This document shows, piece after piece, positions 24,993 to 35,280 of a stretch of 64,000 nt of DNA. The translations under genes and the position numbers were made by a program. The stretch lies in the NCBI RefSeq assembly GCF_018446385.1, contig NC_055986.1:82545659-82609658 (forward strand). Direction: 5' to 3'. Source of the stretch: Zingiber officinale. Lineage: Eukaryota; Streptophyta; Magnoliopsida; Zingiberales; Zingiberaceae. Position 1 is the stretch's first letter; each line of letters starts with the position of its first letter. The notes beneath the pieces were generated by a model. The model searched no databases, was not told the DNA's origin, and saw nothing but the letters and a program-made list of their open reading frames with translations.

Positions 24993-26299
24993 ATATGTGC
25001 TTGTTATTATATCATGATTAAGAGTATGCACTTCCGTAATAATAGAGATCCTGTTCTTTTTACATTCAGTATAAAAAGAACAACCTCAAATGATCCTGCT
25101 CAATACACTCAGAGTGTAGTAGTGTAATTTTATAGTTAAGATAAACTAATACCAAATTACATTACAATCATTCCAATAGTTTGTCCCATTTCATCTTGGT
25201 TGTGAGCAACTCTTTATAATTTTTAATGAACTGATAACATGATCTTCTGTGTGACACCACACATCATGTTATCTGCAATATACATTAAATTAACAACTAC
25301 ATTTAGCATATAAATGTAGACATTTGACCAATGCGATTCTTATTTCAAAATAAATATTTATACAAAAAGTTAGACTTTTAGTATACATTCTAACACAACC
25401 ACCCCAAACAAAGACTCTAAGACATTTGACTAACAATTATATCATCGACTTAGGAGAGGAAAAACAAACTCAATATCCCAACGCAGAGATTAACTTAAAC
25501 TGAAAAGAGAAGAACACAACCATCGGGTGTGCACTGCCTACTACGAACTAGCTCATCCATCAAGTCCCCTTCGTCACTTTGTTACCTACACCATATGGAT
25601 CTAGTGAGTCTAAAGACTCAGCAAGTTCAAACATTTTATAGCAAGAAATCAACATACATTCACATGCTTTTACATATATATTTTTATGAAAATACCATGA
25701 ACCTTAAAAGAATATCTAAACCTTGCTCATATTTAGTCCCATTGACCATCAATTTTAATATGTTAACATTAACCATTATCTTTCATTATCAAAACATTTA
25801 AGTGAGTTCATAACATTGAATGTACCTTTTTTTCTTCAACGTCTATTCGTTTGGCCAAATTTTTACCCTAGTACTAGGTTTGGTAGTATTCACTGATACC
25901 CTCTAAGTCTGATCCCACAACCCCTTTACCTCTAATTTGATAAAGAACTCCAGTATCCTCTAAGCTAGATTACTTTACCTGTCACATTGCCACATTTAAC
26001 AAAATAGTTTACTTTTCATACTTTGACCGTCATTGTAAAAAAAATAAGATAATTTAATTTGCAAGCTAAAATATTTGTTAAATTTTCATGCATTCAAAAC
26101 CTTACTAAAAGTTATGATAAAAGAATTAAAGGATGTTGTTTTAGGGACTACTGCCACACACCCTCACTCACCTTCCCAGCTCCACACCCTCTTTATTGAA
26201 CCCTTCTTCTCACAACCCCCCTTCTAACACAGCCATCCACCCTCCTTCCTCCCCTTTACTCCAACCCGTTATTCCTTGACCTCACAATACTCCCTTTAA

Positions 26300-26690
26300 G
26301 CCCCTTAACCCCTTCTAGTGTCCCTAAGGTAGCAGCAGATTTTTAAAATTTTCAGCATCAAAATTCTAGCTAAAAGTTGATAGAACTTCAGTCAAAATAA
26401 TGCAACCCTCCCCCCTTGACACCAACTCCTTTTTCCTTGACATAGCATCACCCTCTCTCATCCCTTAACCCCTTCTAGTGTCCCTAAGGCAGCAATAGAT
26501 TTTTGAAATTTCTAACATCAAAATTCCAACCAAAAGTTGATAGAATTTCCATCAAAACAATGCAACCTCCCCCCTTTGACACTAGCCCCTTTTTCTCATC
26601 CCCTCTCAGGACTCAACCCCTTCTAGCATCCCCAAGGCAGCAGTAGATTTTTGAAATTTCTAGCAACACAAACTTTGAACCAAAAGACAA
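26300..26690. repeat. Three tandem units of about 150-160 bp
   Basis: The phrase CCCCTTCTAG(TG/CA)TCCC(T/C)AAGG recurs at about 26307, 26469 and 26616. Each copy is followed by an AGATTTTTGAAATTTC phrase, then by CAAAAGTTGATAGAA in the first two and a shortened form in the third. Units differ at many positions, so the array is old. Confidence 0.75.
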
Positions 26691-26836
26691 AGAAAGGGGT
26701 TATTAAAAATTCGTCAAACCTTACCAGATTAGCAAAAAATACATGACATTAGAAATTCATAATCATATAATCAAATTAAGTGTAATATAATTCATATAGT
26801 GCAGAAAAATAATGTTTGAAATCTTGCCTTACTACT

Positions 26837-26853
26837 GGGGGGGGGGGGGGGGG
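26837..26853 (+). repeat. Run of 17 guanines
   Basis: An uninterrupted G17 tract lies within otherwise A/T-rich DNA. Such tracts are prone to replication slippage and G-quadruplex formation, and assembly or polymerase errors in the exact length are also common. Confidence 0.9.
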
Positions 26854-27089
26854 CAACAAGAATTGAGGTAAACCTCAATTTCTCTCTTAAAGGAATATAT
26901 TTAAAAAGATAGGGATAATGAATTTACTACCAAATTAGGTCGAGTCCATTAATTTATTACTCAACATATCACTTACTTAACCCCCACCCCCTTTAGTATA
27001 AGTATATTTGTGATATATTAAAATAAAATTAAAACTCAATTTAATCAAATTTACGTGAACTAGGTTTTAGGCACTAAAATTTCTCCCCG

Positions 27090-28872
27090 TTCAATGAATT
27101 TCATCCTCGAAATTAAAAAAACTTACCAAATAGCTCTGAGTAACAACTCCTGAATTAGACTCAGTTTCCCAAGTGACCTCCTCATCAGAGTGATTCAGCC
27201 ATTTGACCTTGACCATCTTGATCGTCTTGTTCCACAACGTCCTCTCTTGCCTACCTAAAATCTATATAGGCTTCTCCTCATAGGAAAAGTTTGGTGTAAA
27301 CTGTAACGACTCATAATTCAGTACATGCAAAGGGTTCGACATATACCTCCTCAGCATCAACATGTGGAACACATTGAACACCCCTACAAGATTTGGTGGT
27401 AAAGCTACTCTATATGCCAATATCCCCACTTTGTCTAGGACTTCGAATGCCTTAATGAACCTCAGACTGAGCTTGTGCTTCCTTCCAAATCATATAACAC
27501 CCTTCATGGGTGCTATCTTCACGAAGACGTAGTCACCAACTACAAACTCAAGGTCTCTCCTCCTTTTATCTGCATAACTCTTTTGTCTACTTTGAGCAGT
27601 CTTCATCCAATCTTAGATTTTGACTACTACTGCTATTGTTTACTGTACGATCTCTAGGTCTATCTCTATCCTTTCCCCCACTTTGTCCTAATGGATAGGA
27701 GATATTCATTTACTCCCGTAGAAGGTTTTGTATGGAGCCATACCTATCATAAACTGGAAAATGTTGTTGTAGGTAAACTCCATCAACGGTAGTTTCTTCT
27801 TCCAACTTCTCGGATAGTCTATCACGCATGCTTGAAGTAGGTCCTCTAAAATCTATATGACCCTTTCGGACTAGCCATCTATCTGTAGGTGAAACGCTGT
27901 ACTGAACAATAACTTCGTCCCCATAGTAGAATGGAGACTCTTCTAGAATGTTGAAGTGAGTTGTGGATCTCTGTTTGACACTATAGAGATCAGAATGACA
28001 TGCAATCTGACTACTTCCCTAATATATAACTCTGCATATTGTGTCATGGAGAAAGTCATCTTTACTAAAATAAAATGTGCAGACTTGGTGAGACGGTCAA
28101 CTATCACCCATATAGCATTGGATCCTCCTCTATCTGCGGTAACCCAACTACAAAATCTATTATGATATTCTTCCACTTTGACTCAAGAAAATGGAGTGGC
28201 TTAAGCATCCCTGCTGGCCTCTAGTGTTCTACCTTAACCTACTGACATGTTAGACATTCAGATACAAAATGTATAATATCTCGTTTTATACCCGACCACC
28301 AATACGAATGGTATAGATCTCAGTACATCATGGTACTCCTAGATAAATGGAATACGAGGTGGAATGGACCTTAGTCATTACATCAGCTTACAAGGTGCTC
28401 AATCCTAGAACCCAGAGACGACTTCTGAACTTGACAATACCATCCTCAACTATGTAAAGTACATGCCCCTTGGCTTCATCTCGCTACCTTCACTTTTATA
28501 GTTGTTCATCGGAGGTATGCTCATTTCCAATATGATCTCTCAGAGTGGACTGCACTGTCAAAGTGGACAATCATGGAGCGTTGCCCCTTGCATAAATCAT
28601 TAATCCAAACCTCTGAATTTATGTTTGTAGAGCTCTCTGTACTACCACTATTGTATAACGACTGTCTTTCGACTCAAGGCATCCACAATGACATTAACTT
28701 TTCCTGGGTGATATCTAATCTCACAATTATAGTCTTTTACAAGCTCTAACCAACACTTCTACCTCATGTGTAGCTCTTTCTGTGTGAAGAAGTACTTAAA
28801 AGCCTTGTGATCTGTGAATATCTTGCACTTCTCATAATACAAGTAGTGTCTCCAGATTTTCATGGCAAAAAC
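27090..28872 (-). pseudogene. Element F pol, C-terminal half: RNase H end, integrase, chromodomain
   Basis: The chromodomain phrase NKTIKMVKVKWLNHSDEE lies at 27150-27245. Before it in gene order is the integrase C-terminal domain (for example FHVLMLRRYMSNP near 27320-27370). The catalytic core is at 27943-28176 with VDRLTKSAHFILVKM, but the second catalytic motif reads SNRDPQLTS where SDRDPRFTS is usual, so the conserved Asp is Asn. Several in-frame stops occur. Gene order and motifs are those of gypsy elements. Confidence 0.85.
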
Positions 28873-29535
28873 TATAGGATCGTAAGGAATTTATATATCT
28901 CCACAATTGCATGGTATTGTCTACTTTGGGCCTAAGTCCTCATGATTTTGCTCTTGGGTTCTACCCAAAAGGTCTTATGTCAATGGAGATATTTTTCTCT
29001 TATAAATCCATGCTCTTTCCCATGTGTTTTTAATGTGGGACTATGTTTGCAACCTTGCAACCCAACAATCCCCCATCAAATAGAGGATCATAGGCTTCCC
29101 ACATCCGATCCTCGACCCACTAGGTCTTCCTGCCTCTCGGTCCACTTGACCTACTAGGGCTTCCTTGCCTATCTGCAACTAGAACTTTCTGCCTGGTATC
29201 CGGTCCTCTTGATCTGAACATAGGAGCCCCCACTTTCTTTATTCGAGGTCAATATTGTACCCACATGGCTCAATCAGATTATAGCTCTTATGCACAGTCG
29301 ACAGTTAAACCTTCTGGCAGTCTAGACTCTGATACCAATTGTAGGATCGTAAGAAATTTAGATATCTCCATAATTACATGATATTGTCCACTTTGGGCCT
29401 AAACCCTTATTGTTTTGCTCTTGGACTCTACCCAAAAGGCCTCATGCCAATGGAGATATCTTTCTCTTATAAATTCATGATCTTTCCTATGTGTTTTCAA
29501 TGTGGGACTATGTTTGCAACCTTGCAACCCCGACA
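28873..29535 (-). mobile_element. TRIM (miniature LTR retrotransposon), antisense
   Basis: Two 195-196-bp direct repeats (28873-29067 and 29340-29535) flank 272 bp of noncoding DNA. The perfect target duplication AAAAC lies at 28868-28872 and 29536-29540. On the minus strand the 5' LTR is followed by ATTGGTATCAGAGTC (primer site, initiator Met type), and a GATGGGGGAT polypurine tract precedes the 3' LTR. The total of 663 bp with no coding capacity is typical of TRIMs, which need proteins from other elements. The left LTR starts TATAGG rather than TGTAGG, one mutated end base. It lies in the RNase H region of element F. Confidence 0.92.
29483..29514 (-). promoter_or_regulatory. Possible snRNA-type promoter signals in the TRIM LTR
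   Basis: On the minus strand GTCCCACATTG is followed about 24 bp later by TTTATAAG; the left LTR keeps GTCCCACATTA with the same spacing. GTCCCACATCG is the upstream sequence element of plant spliceosomal snRNA genes, and a spacing of about 24 bp to the TATA box is the Pol III (U6-like) arrangement. The resemblance is to known promoter rules; that this LTR uses them is inference. Confidence 0.45.
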
Positions 29536-29540
29536 AAAAC

Positions 29541-30906
29541 CACTGCTAACTCCAGGTCATGAGTCAAGTAGTTCTTCTCATGTAACTTTAATTATCTAAA
29601 TGCATAGGCAATAACTCTCTCATGTTGCATCAAAAATGCACCCAAACCAAGCTTAGAAGTGTCGATAAATAACATGAAGTTCTCTTGCCTTGAGGGCATG
29701 ACTAACACTAGTGCAGTTGTAGGTGCTTGCTTCAATTCGTCAAAGCTCCTCTGATAGTCTGGTCCCCACTCATACCTGGCATTCTTTTTCGTCTACGTTG
29801 TCAGTGGTACTATAATTCTTGAAAATTCCTTGATGAATTTTCGATAATAGCCAGCTAAGCCTAAGAAATTGCGAATCTCGGATGCATTCCTAGGCACTGT
29901 ATATTCTTTCACGACCTCTACCTTCGACAGATCAACTTCTACCTCTTCCCTCAAAATGATGCGACCTAAAAATACTACCCTCTCTAGTCAAAAATCACAC
30001 TTATTGTACTTTGCAAATAGTTTCTGATCTTGTAGAATCTGTAGTGCTATCCTCAGATGTTGACTATGCTCCTCTCTATTTCTGGAATAAATCAATATGT
30101 CATCTATGAAGACAATAATAAACTAATTGAGCTAACGCTGAAATATGGGATTCAAGAGATTCATGAAAACTGTTGGAGAATTTGTCAACATGAATGGAAT
30201 CACTAGGAACTCATAATGCCCATACCGAGTTTTGAAGATTTTCTTATGCACATATACTTCTTTCACCTTTAGCCGATGATACCTTGATTGAAGATCTATC
30301 TTTAAGAACACTGTGGCTTTCTATAATTGATTAAATAGGTCTTCGATCCTTAGGAGTAGTGAGTACTTATTTTTCACTCTGACTCTATTCAATTCTCGAT
30401 AATTAATACAGAATCTCATACTACCGTCTTTTTTCTTGACAAACAATACTGGCGCACCCCATAGGGAGAAACTAGGACGAATGAAGTCGTTCTCTAACTA
30501 CTCCACAAATCTATTCCTTCAACTCCTTCATCTCTAGAGGTGCTAATCAATACAGTGCTAATTTCTAAGGCACCAAACCTGTCATAAGGTCAATAGAAAA
30601 CTCCACCTCTCTCTTAGGTGGAATGCTAGTAACGTTGTCAGGGAAAATATAAGCAAACTCCCTAGCCACCTCTATCTCCTCCAATGATAGGTTGTCTGCA
30701 GTAGTGGCCGGAATTAAACTGGCTAAGAGAGCATAACATCCTTTAAGAATGAGTTTCCTTGCCCTTATATAGGATATCACTCTGGGTAAAACCAAACATC
30801 TTGATGCCTCGAATTGGAATTGCTCTCTTTCTTTCAATCTGATCAACACTGACCTCTACTGGTAGTCAATCAATACCCCATTCTTTGATAACTAATCCAT
30901 TCCGAG
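29541..30906 (-). pseudogene. Element F pol, N-terminal half: RT and RNase H start
   Basis: The reverse-transcriptase catalytic box FIDD is intact at 30099-30110, followed by [19 protein letters not shown]. The thumb region phrase FLGLAGYYRKFIKEFSRI lies near 29820-29890. The spacer between protease and RT (30565-30849) reads ARKLILKGCYALLASLIPAT and FSIDLM. At the far end, the conserved GMDW after the protease has a stop in place of Trp. Frames change several times, so no RT could be made. Confidence 0.85.
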
Positions 30907-30917
30907 TGTTGGGAGAT

Positions 30918-32558
30918 TGTTGGTGCAATATTCCCGAGATCAAGGTTGACCTAGTTTGACTGGGCTTGAATTGGGTCAAGCTCGAGTCTTAATGTTTATG
31001 TTTTGATGGTTTGACAATACATGTTTGACAATACATGTAGACAACACATGGAGATTGCAGGTGAAATTATTCATGTGTGGAGATTGTGATGGAGAGTCAA
31101 GTAGGTCAAGGTTGACCGGATAATTGACTGGAAAATTCTGGTGAGTGAAGCCAGGTGAAAGTCCTAACTTGGAGGTTAGGCAAAGGAAGTCCTGGTGAGT
31201 GAAGCCAGGCAGAAGAAAATCATGGTGAGTGAAGCTAGGTGAAAGACCTAGTGAGTGAAGCTAGGAAGTGAGAAAATCTTGGTGAGTGAAGCCATGCAGA
31301 GGAAAATCTTGGTGAGTGAAGCCAGGTGAAAATCCTAGTGAGCGAAGCTAGGTGAAAGACCTGGTGAGTGAAGCCAGACAGAAGAGAAGTCCTAGTGAGT
31401 GAAACTAGGCAGAAGGGAAGTCCTGGTGAGTGAAGCCAGGCACGGGAAAATCCAGATGGGTCAAGGTTGACCAGACATATGGTGAAAGTCCAAGTAGGTC
31501 AAAGGGATTAACCGGATACTTGGCACGAGGAAGAAAAGTCCAAGTAGGTCAAAGAGATTGACCGGATACTTGGCAAGAGGAGAAAAGTCCAAGTGGGTCA
31601 AAGGGATTGACCAGACACTTGGTGAAAGATGACCGGATGCTAGGTTTTATGTACCAACAAGTCATGGTTGACTGGATGTTGGTTTAGGGGGCTTTGGACT
31701 TGGTTTTGGGCAAAAACCAAGATCTGGATAGATCAGTCGATCGATTGGATCATGCCCAATCGATTGGCCGATCAATCGGGTGAGTCCCCGCGACAGGCAT
31801 TATCCCAATCGATCAGTGGATCGATTGGGGAGAAGTGTCGCGCGAACAGAGCCCCTTTGGATCGATCGGGCGATCGATCCAGAACTCCTAATCGATCAGT
31901 CAATCGATTAGGAGGCGCGATTTCGCGCAATAAGCCTTGGATCGATCGGCCGATCGATCCAGGCTATTCCAGAGAGCACAGAGGCGCTCTGGATCGATCG
32001 GTCAATCGATCCAAAGCCTCCCCGATCGATTGGGAGCATTTCAATCGATCGGGATCCGACCGTTGGCGTCGTATTTAGCTGCAGGCATTCGATTCCTTCG
32101 GTAGCGCTTCACCGATTCATCTCAGATCTTCACTGTGCTCCCAGAGCTTCTCCACAAAGTTCATATCACAAGTTCTTGAAGGTTCTTGGAGATTTTCCAA
32201 GTCAAGAGGCGGATCTACAGCTGAAGAAGAAAGCTAGGGTTAGGGTTTTCAGTTGTAAAACCTGTAAGCTATTGCTTGTATTTGTTTTCCTTTCTTTCTT
32301 CTTGTACTGTGAGCTTGTAGCCGCCGTCGGTAGTTACCGAAAAGGAGTGATTTCTTAGTGGAGGGTGCGTGAGTGAGTGTGGATCCTTGGACTAGTCACC
32401 TCTTGTGAGGTGGATACCAAGTAAATCCTCTTGTTAGCGTTGTGTATATTGTTTCTTTGTATTTTCCGCTGCATATCTTGAAGAAACAAGCAACGAGGAG
32501 CAAGACGAGCGCACCAAGCTATTCACCCCCCCCTTTAGCTACACAATCGGTCCCAACA
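30918..32558 (+). repeat. Left LTR of element A
   Basis: It starts TGTTGGTGCAATATTCC and ends GGTCCCAACA. There are three internal zones. 31138-31442 is an array of CCTGG-TGAGTGAAG-CCAGG hairpin units. 31447-31640 has repeats with GGTCAA/TTGACC arms nested in CCAAGT/ACTTGG arms. 31715-32060 is a cluster of paired ATCGAT palindromes. A TATTTAGC box near 32070 and a CT-rich leader follow. It matches 45477-47147 throughout with scattered changes. Confidence 0.9.
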
Positions 32559-32609
32559 AGTGGTATGAGAGTGAGGCCGCTCTTCACCGGAATCATCGCC
32601 GGAAGGGTC

Positions 32610-33551
32610 TGTTGGAGCAATCTAGGTGCCCTAAGTTTTGATGTTTGGGCAAAAGTTTAAGTTAGGTTTATTGTTGTATTTGATATGCATTGTGAGTGTG
32701 TAGGATACAGGTACAACAAGGAAAGTCCAAGTGTGATCTTGGCAAAGGAGGAAAGTCCAAGGATGAGTCTTGGCGGTATAAGTCCAAGCATGTAGTCTTG
32801 GCAACGTAAGTCCAAGTGTGACTTGGCAATGGATGAAGCCCCGGAGGTGAGGAGCCTCTTGGCAAAGGAAGATCCGACAATATGGACAAGGCCGAAGGAA
32901 ACTCCAGAAGGCAAGACGTGAAGGATGGGGAGACATCCGAGGGACGCGAGGCTGATGGAGGAGGCTAGAAGGCTAGGTCTAGGTTGGTCGGGCGAGGACG
33001 AGTGCATGAGAGATTGTACTCGGAGTAAAATCCTAGTTTTAGGGTTTTACTGTAGCGTCACTGTAGCGTCACTGTAGCAGTCGACTGGTGCATGGACCAG
33101 TCGACTGGTAACGGGCAAATCAGGTTGCTGATTTATTCCAAGCTCTATAAGAAGGAGCTTGGTATGGCCAGCCAAGGTGACGAAATTGGACTTGGTTAAA
33201 GTCTAATTAGTAGTTTTTTGTGCTCAAAAGATCTTTGTGTGCCAAGAGGTCTTGGTTAGAGTTGTGGTGAGGTTTCTCCACCCACAAAGAGGTTGAGCTA
33301 GCCGGAGTTTGCCGGGGACTAATCCACCGACGGATTGAGGGATCGTCCACCTTACGGACACGCTGTGGAGTAGGAGCAAGTTATCTCCGAACCACGTAAA
33401 CGAACGTGTCATTGGGTTTGCTTCTTGTTTATTGTCTTCTAGGGTTAGCTTTCTTTTTGTTTGTTAGTATTTTTTTTTCCGCTGCGACTAACAGTTGTAG
33501 GAAGCTATTCACCCCCCTCACCCCCCTCTAGCGAACGTTAAGGTTCCAACA
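32610..33551 (+). repeat. Left LTR of element B
   Basis: 942 bp. Four hairpins with CCAAG/CTTGG stems and different loops lie at 32726-32830. Two GTCGAC palindromes have centres 20 bp apart (33080 and 33100), and a TATA-like CTCTATAAG follows at 33143-33152. Long minus-strand frames over 32631-33007 result from the repeated CCAAG/CTTGG composition and are not genes. Confidence 0.92.
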
Positions 33552-33623
33552 AGTGGTATCAGAGCCAGGGTGCTCTTATACGGACTAACCGCCAAGAGAG
33601 CAAGAAGCTAGAGGAAGAAGAAG

Positions 33624-35280
33624 ATGGAGTCCGAAGGACCGCTCGGATGGGATATCTGAATTCCACCTCCGTACGACAAAGAAGACTTCAATTATTGGAG
33701 GATACGGTTGGAGACATGGTTCCAAATGGATTGGAACCAATGGGTTGTCTTGAGTGACCCATTTGAAGTTCCTACGGACAAAAAGGGGAAGCCCCTCCGA
33801 CCTTGACATTGGACCGAAGAGCAACGAGAGCAAGCGGAGGCGGATAAGAAGGTAACAAAAACTTTGTTAAATCTATTACCCTCTAACATAATTTTGAGTG
33901 TAGGTGAAACCACAAATGCAAGTGGTCTTTGGAAAAAAGATCATTGCCTATCATGAATACACTATAAAAATCCAAGGAGTGGAAGAACCCAAGGAGAATG
34001 ACTCATTGGTCCAAGAAGAGAAGGACCAATCCGATGTTGACAAGAGGTCAACATTCGAGGAGGAAAAGGAAGAGGAGGAAGAGAAAGAGAAGGAAGAGGT
34101 GGAAGAGGAGAGATCTTCCACATCCTCAAGAGATGAAGAAGTGGAAGAGTCCACATCTTCAAGTGAAGAGGAAGAAGAGAAATCCGAGGAAGAGGAGATC
34201 TTGGAAGCTCAACCCTCTACCTCAACTACCAAGAAGAGCATAAAGGACCACATCAAATGTTTTGAGTGTGGTAAAATGGGGCACTACAAGAGTAGGTGTC
34301 CTTCGCTCAAGAAGGTAAAGGAGGTAAACCCTAAACTCACTAAAGTTAATTTAGAAACTAATGTGAGTTGTAGGAAGAAGAAGAAGGAGAAGAAGCACAT
34401 TAGGTGCTTTACATGTGGTGAGTGGGGTCACTACCACACAAAGTGCCCAAAGAGAGGAGAGCTCAAGAAATTGGCGCACTTGAAGAAGTGGGAGAAGAAG
34501 GGAGCTTCCAAGGTAAAAACCAAGGTATCATTTAATGAATCCATTCCGTTGACACATGATAAAAAGCATGCTAGAAATAACTCTTATCATCTTAATGCTA
34601 TTTATCATGAGAATAGGAGGCATGATAACCTTAAGGATAAATATATTCCTCCTCATGCTAGATTTACCACACCTAAGGTTAGGAAGGTAAATAACAACTT
34701 AGGCAATAACACTAAGGATTTTAGATATAAGCCTAAAAATAGAAATGATCAAAGATTAAATGAAAAACCAAAATCTAGGGATTTATGGAGTGAAAATCAA
34801 GTCTTGAGGACAAGACTTGATCATTTAGAAAGGACCTTAGCAAGAATGGAAAACATGCTTAGGGGTCAAAATGAGCATAACCTAGGAAAAGCTAGACAAG
34901 ACTCATCCAATGGCGATAGGGGTTTGGGATACAAACCTAAAGCCAAGGAGGATGTGACTTCCTTTCATAGAGTTCCATATAACTATGAGGCCAACCCTAG
35001 ATATAGTGGTCAAGTCAAAGATACTAGGGAAGGAATCCCTAAGAGTACTTTTGACAAGACAAATGTGACTAAGGCTTCTAAGAAGTCTAATAAAGTCACA
35101 AAGAAGGTTACAAGGGAAGTTATTCCTAGAAGTGACCTACTAGAGGTGACCAAGGCTTCTAAGAAGCCTAGAAAGGTCCTTAGGAAGGTATCTAGGGAAG
35201 TCATCCCTAGTGAGTACCTAGAGCATCCAAGGAGCACCAATAGGTTGTGGGTTCCTAGGAGCATATTCTCTACACCCTAG
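33624..35280 (+). pseudogene. Element B gag (UBN2-type) with two zinc knuckles, N-terminal part broken
   Basis: The expected ATG at 33624 opens a copia gag N-terminus with YDKEDFNYWRIRLETWFQ and LLNLLPSNIILSVGE, but in-frame stops fall near 33657 and 33802, and a frameshift in an A-run near 33930 separates it from the rest. From 33904 a frame of 458 codons is open. It has an acidic, Ser/Glu-rich stretch (residues 30-110), CCHC knuckles CFECGKMGHYKSRC (from residue 119) and CFTCGEWGHYHTKC (from residue 168), a Lys-rich region and a C-terminal RLWVPRSIF motif. CCHC knuckles bind element RNA in capsid assembly. Unusually for copia gag it has two knuckles and a long C-terminal tail. Confidence 0.88.

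Larger units (their letters stand above)
5981..25395 (-). mobile_element. Copia-type solo LTR, antisense, split by the 17-kb gypsy element
   Basis: The LTR sequence occupies 5981-8034 and 24993-25395, about 2.45 kb without the insert. On the plus strand it begins TGTTGGTTGC and ends ATTCTAACA, so in its own sense it runs from 25395 to 5981. Flanking 5-mers CAACT (5976-5980) and CAACC (25396-25400) match at four of five bases. The minus strand at 7360-7460 carries repeated CAAGC/GCTTG and GGCCGGCC motifs just before a CATATAAG box. There is no primer site or polypurine tract at the outer edges, consistent with a solo LTR. Copia assignment is by overall resemblance. Confidence 0.65.
25396..27060. 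other. Probable 3' LTR or flank of gypsy element F; no gene
   Basis: There is no coding signal. By position just beyond the end of F's pol it should contain F's 3' LTR, but no second LTR copy is present to define its edges. It includes the tandem repeat at 26300-26690 and a G17 run. The minus strand at about 27070-27100 has a GAACGGGGAGAAATT stretch resembling a decayed polypurine tract. Confidence 0.45.

Noticed and set aside
28873-29535. Cassandra-type TRIM with a 5S rRNA-like LTR
   Set aside because: I looked for 5S promoter boxes and found none; the LTR has an snRNA-like element instead.
31138-31442. Regular repeat spacing resembling a CRISPR array
   Set aside because: Units are about 25-34 bp with no unique spacers, lie inside a plant LTR, and occur again in the partner LTR.
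31668-32078. 136-codon frame rich in DRS/NRS residues, repeated at 46251-46616
   Set aside because: It is the translation of the ATCGAT palindrome cluster in the element A LTR; the same pattern appears in other frames and strands.
32631-33007. Minus-strand frames of 73-116 codons, repeated at 38590-38966
   Set aside because: They are the antisense of element B LTR hairpin repeats. Duplication is due to the LTR pair, not to gene duplication.
33904-35280. 458-codon frame as a host zinc-knuckle protein gene
   Set aside because: It is the C-terminal part of a copia gag between two LTRs with a perfect target duplication, and has a broken N-terminus.
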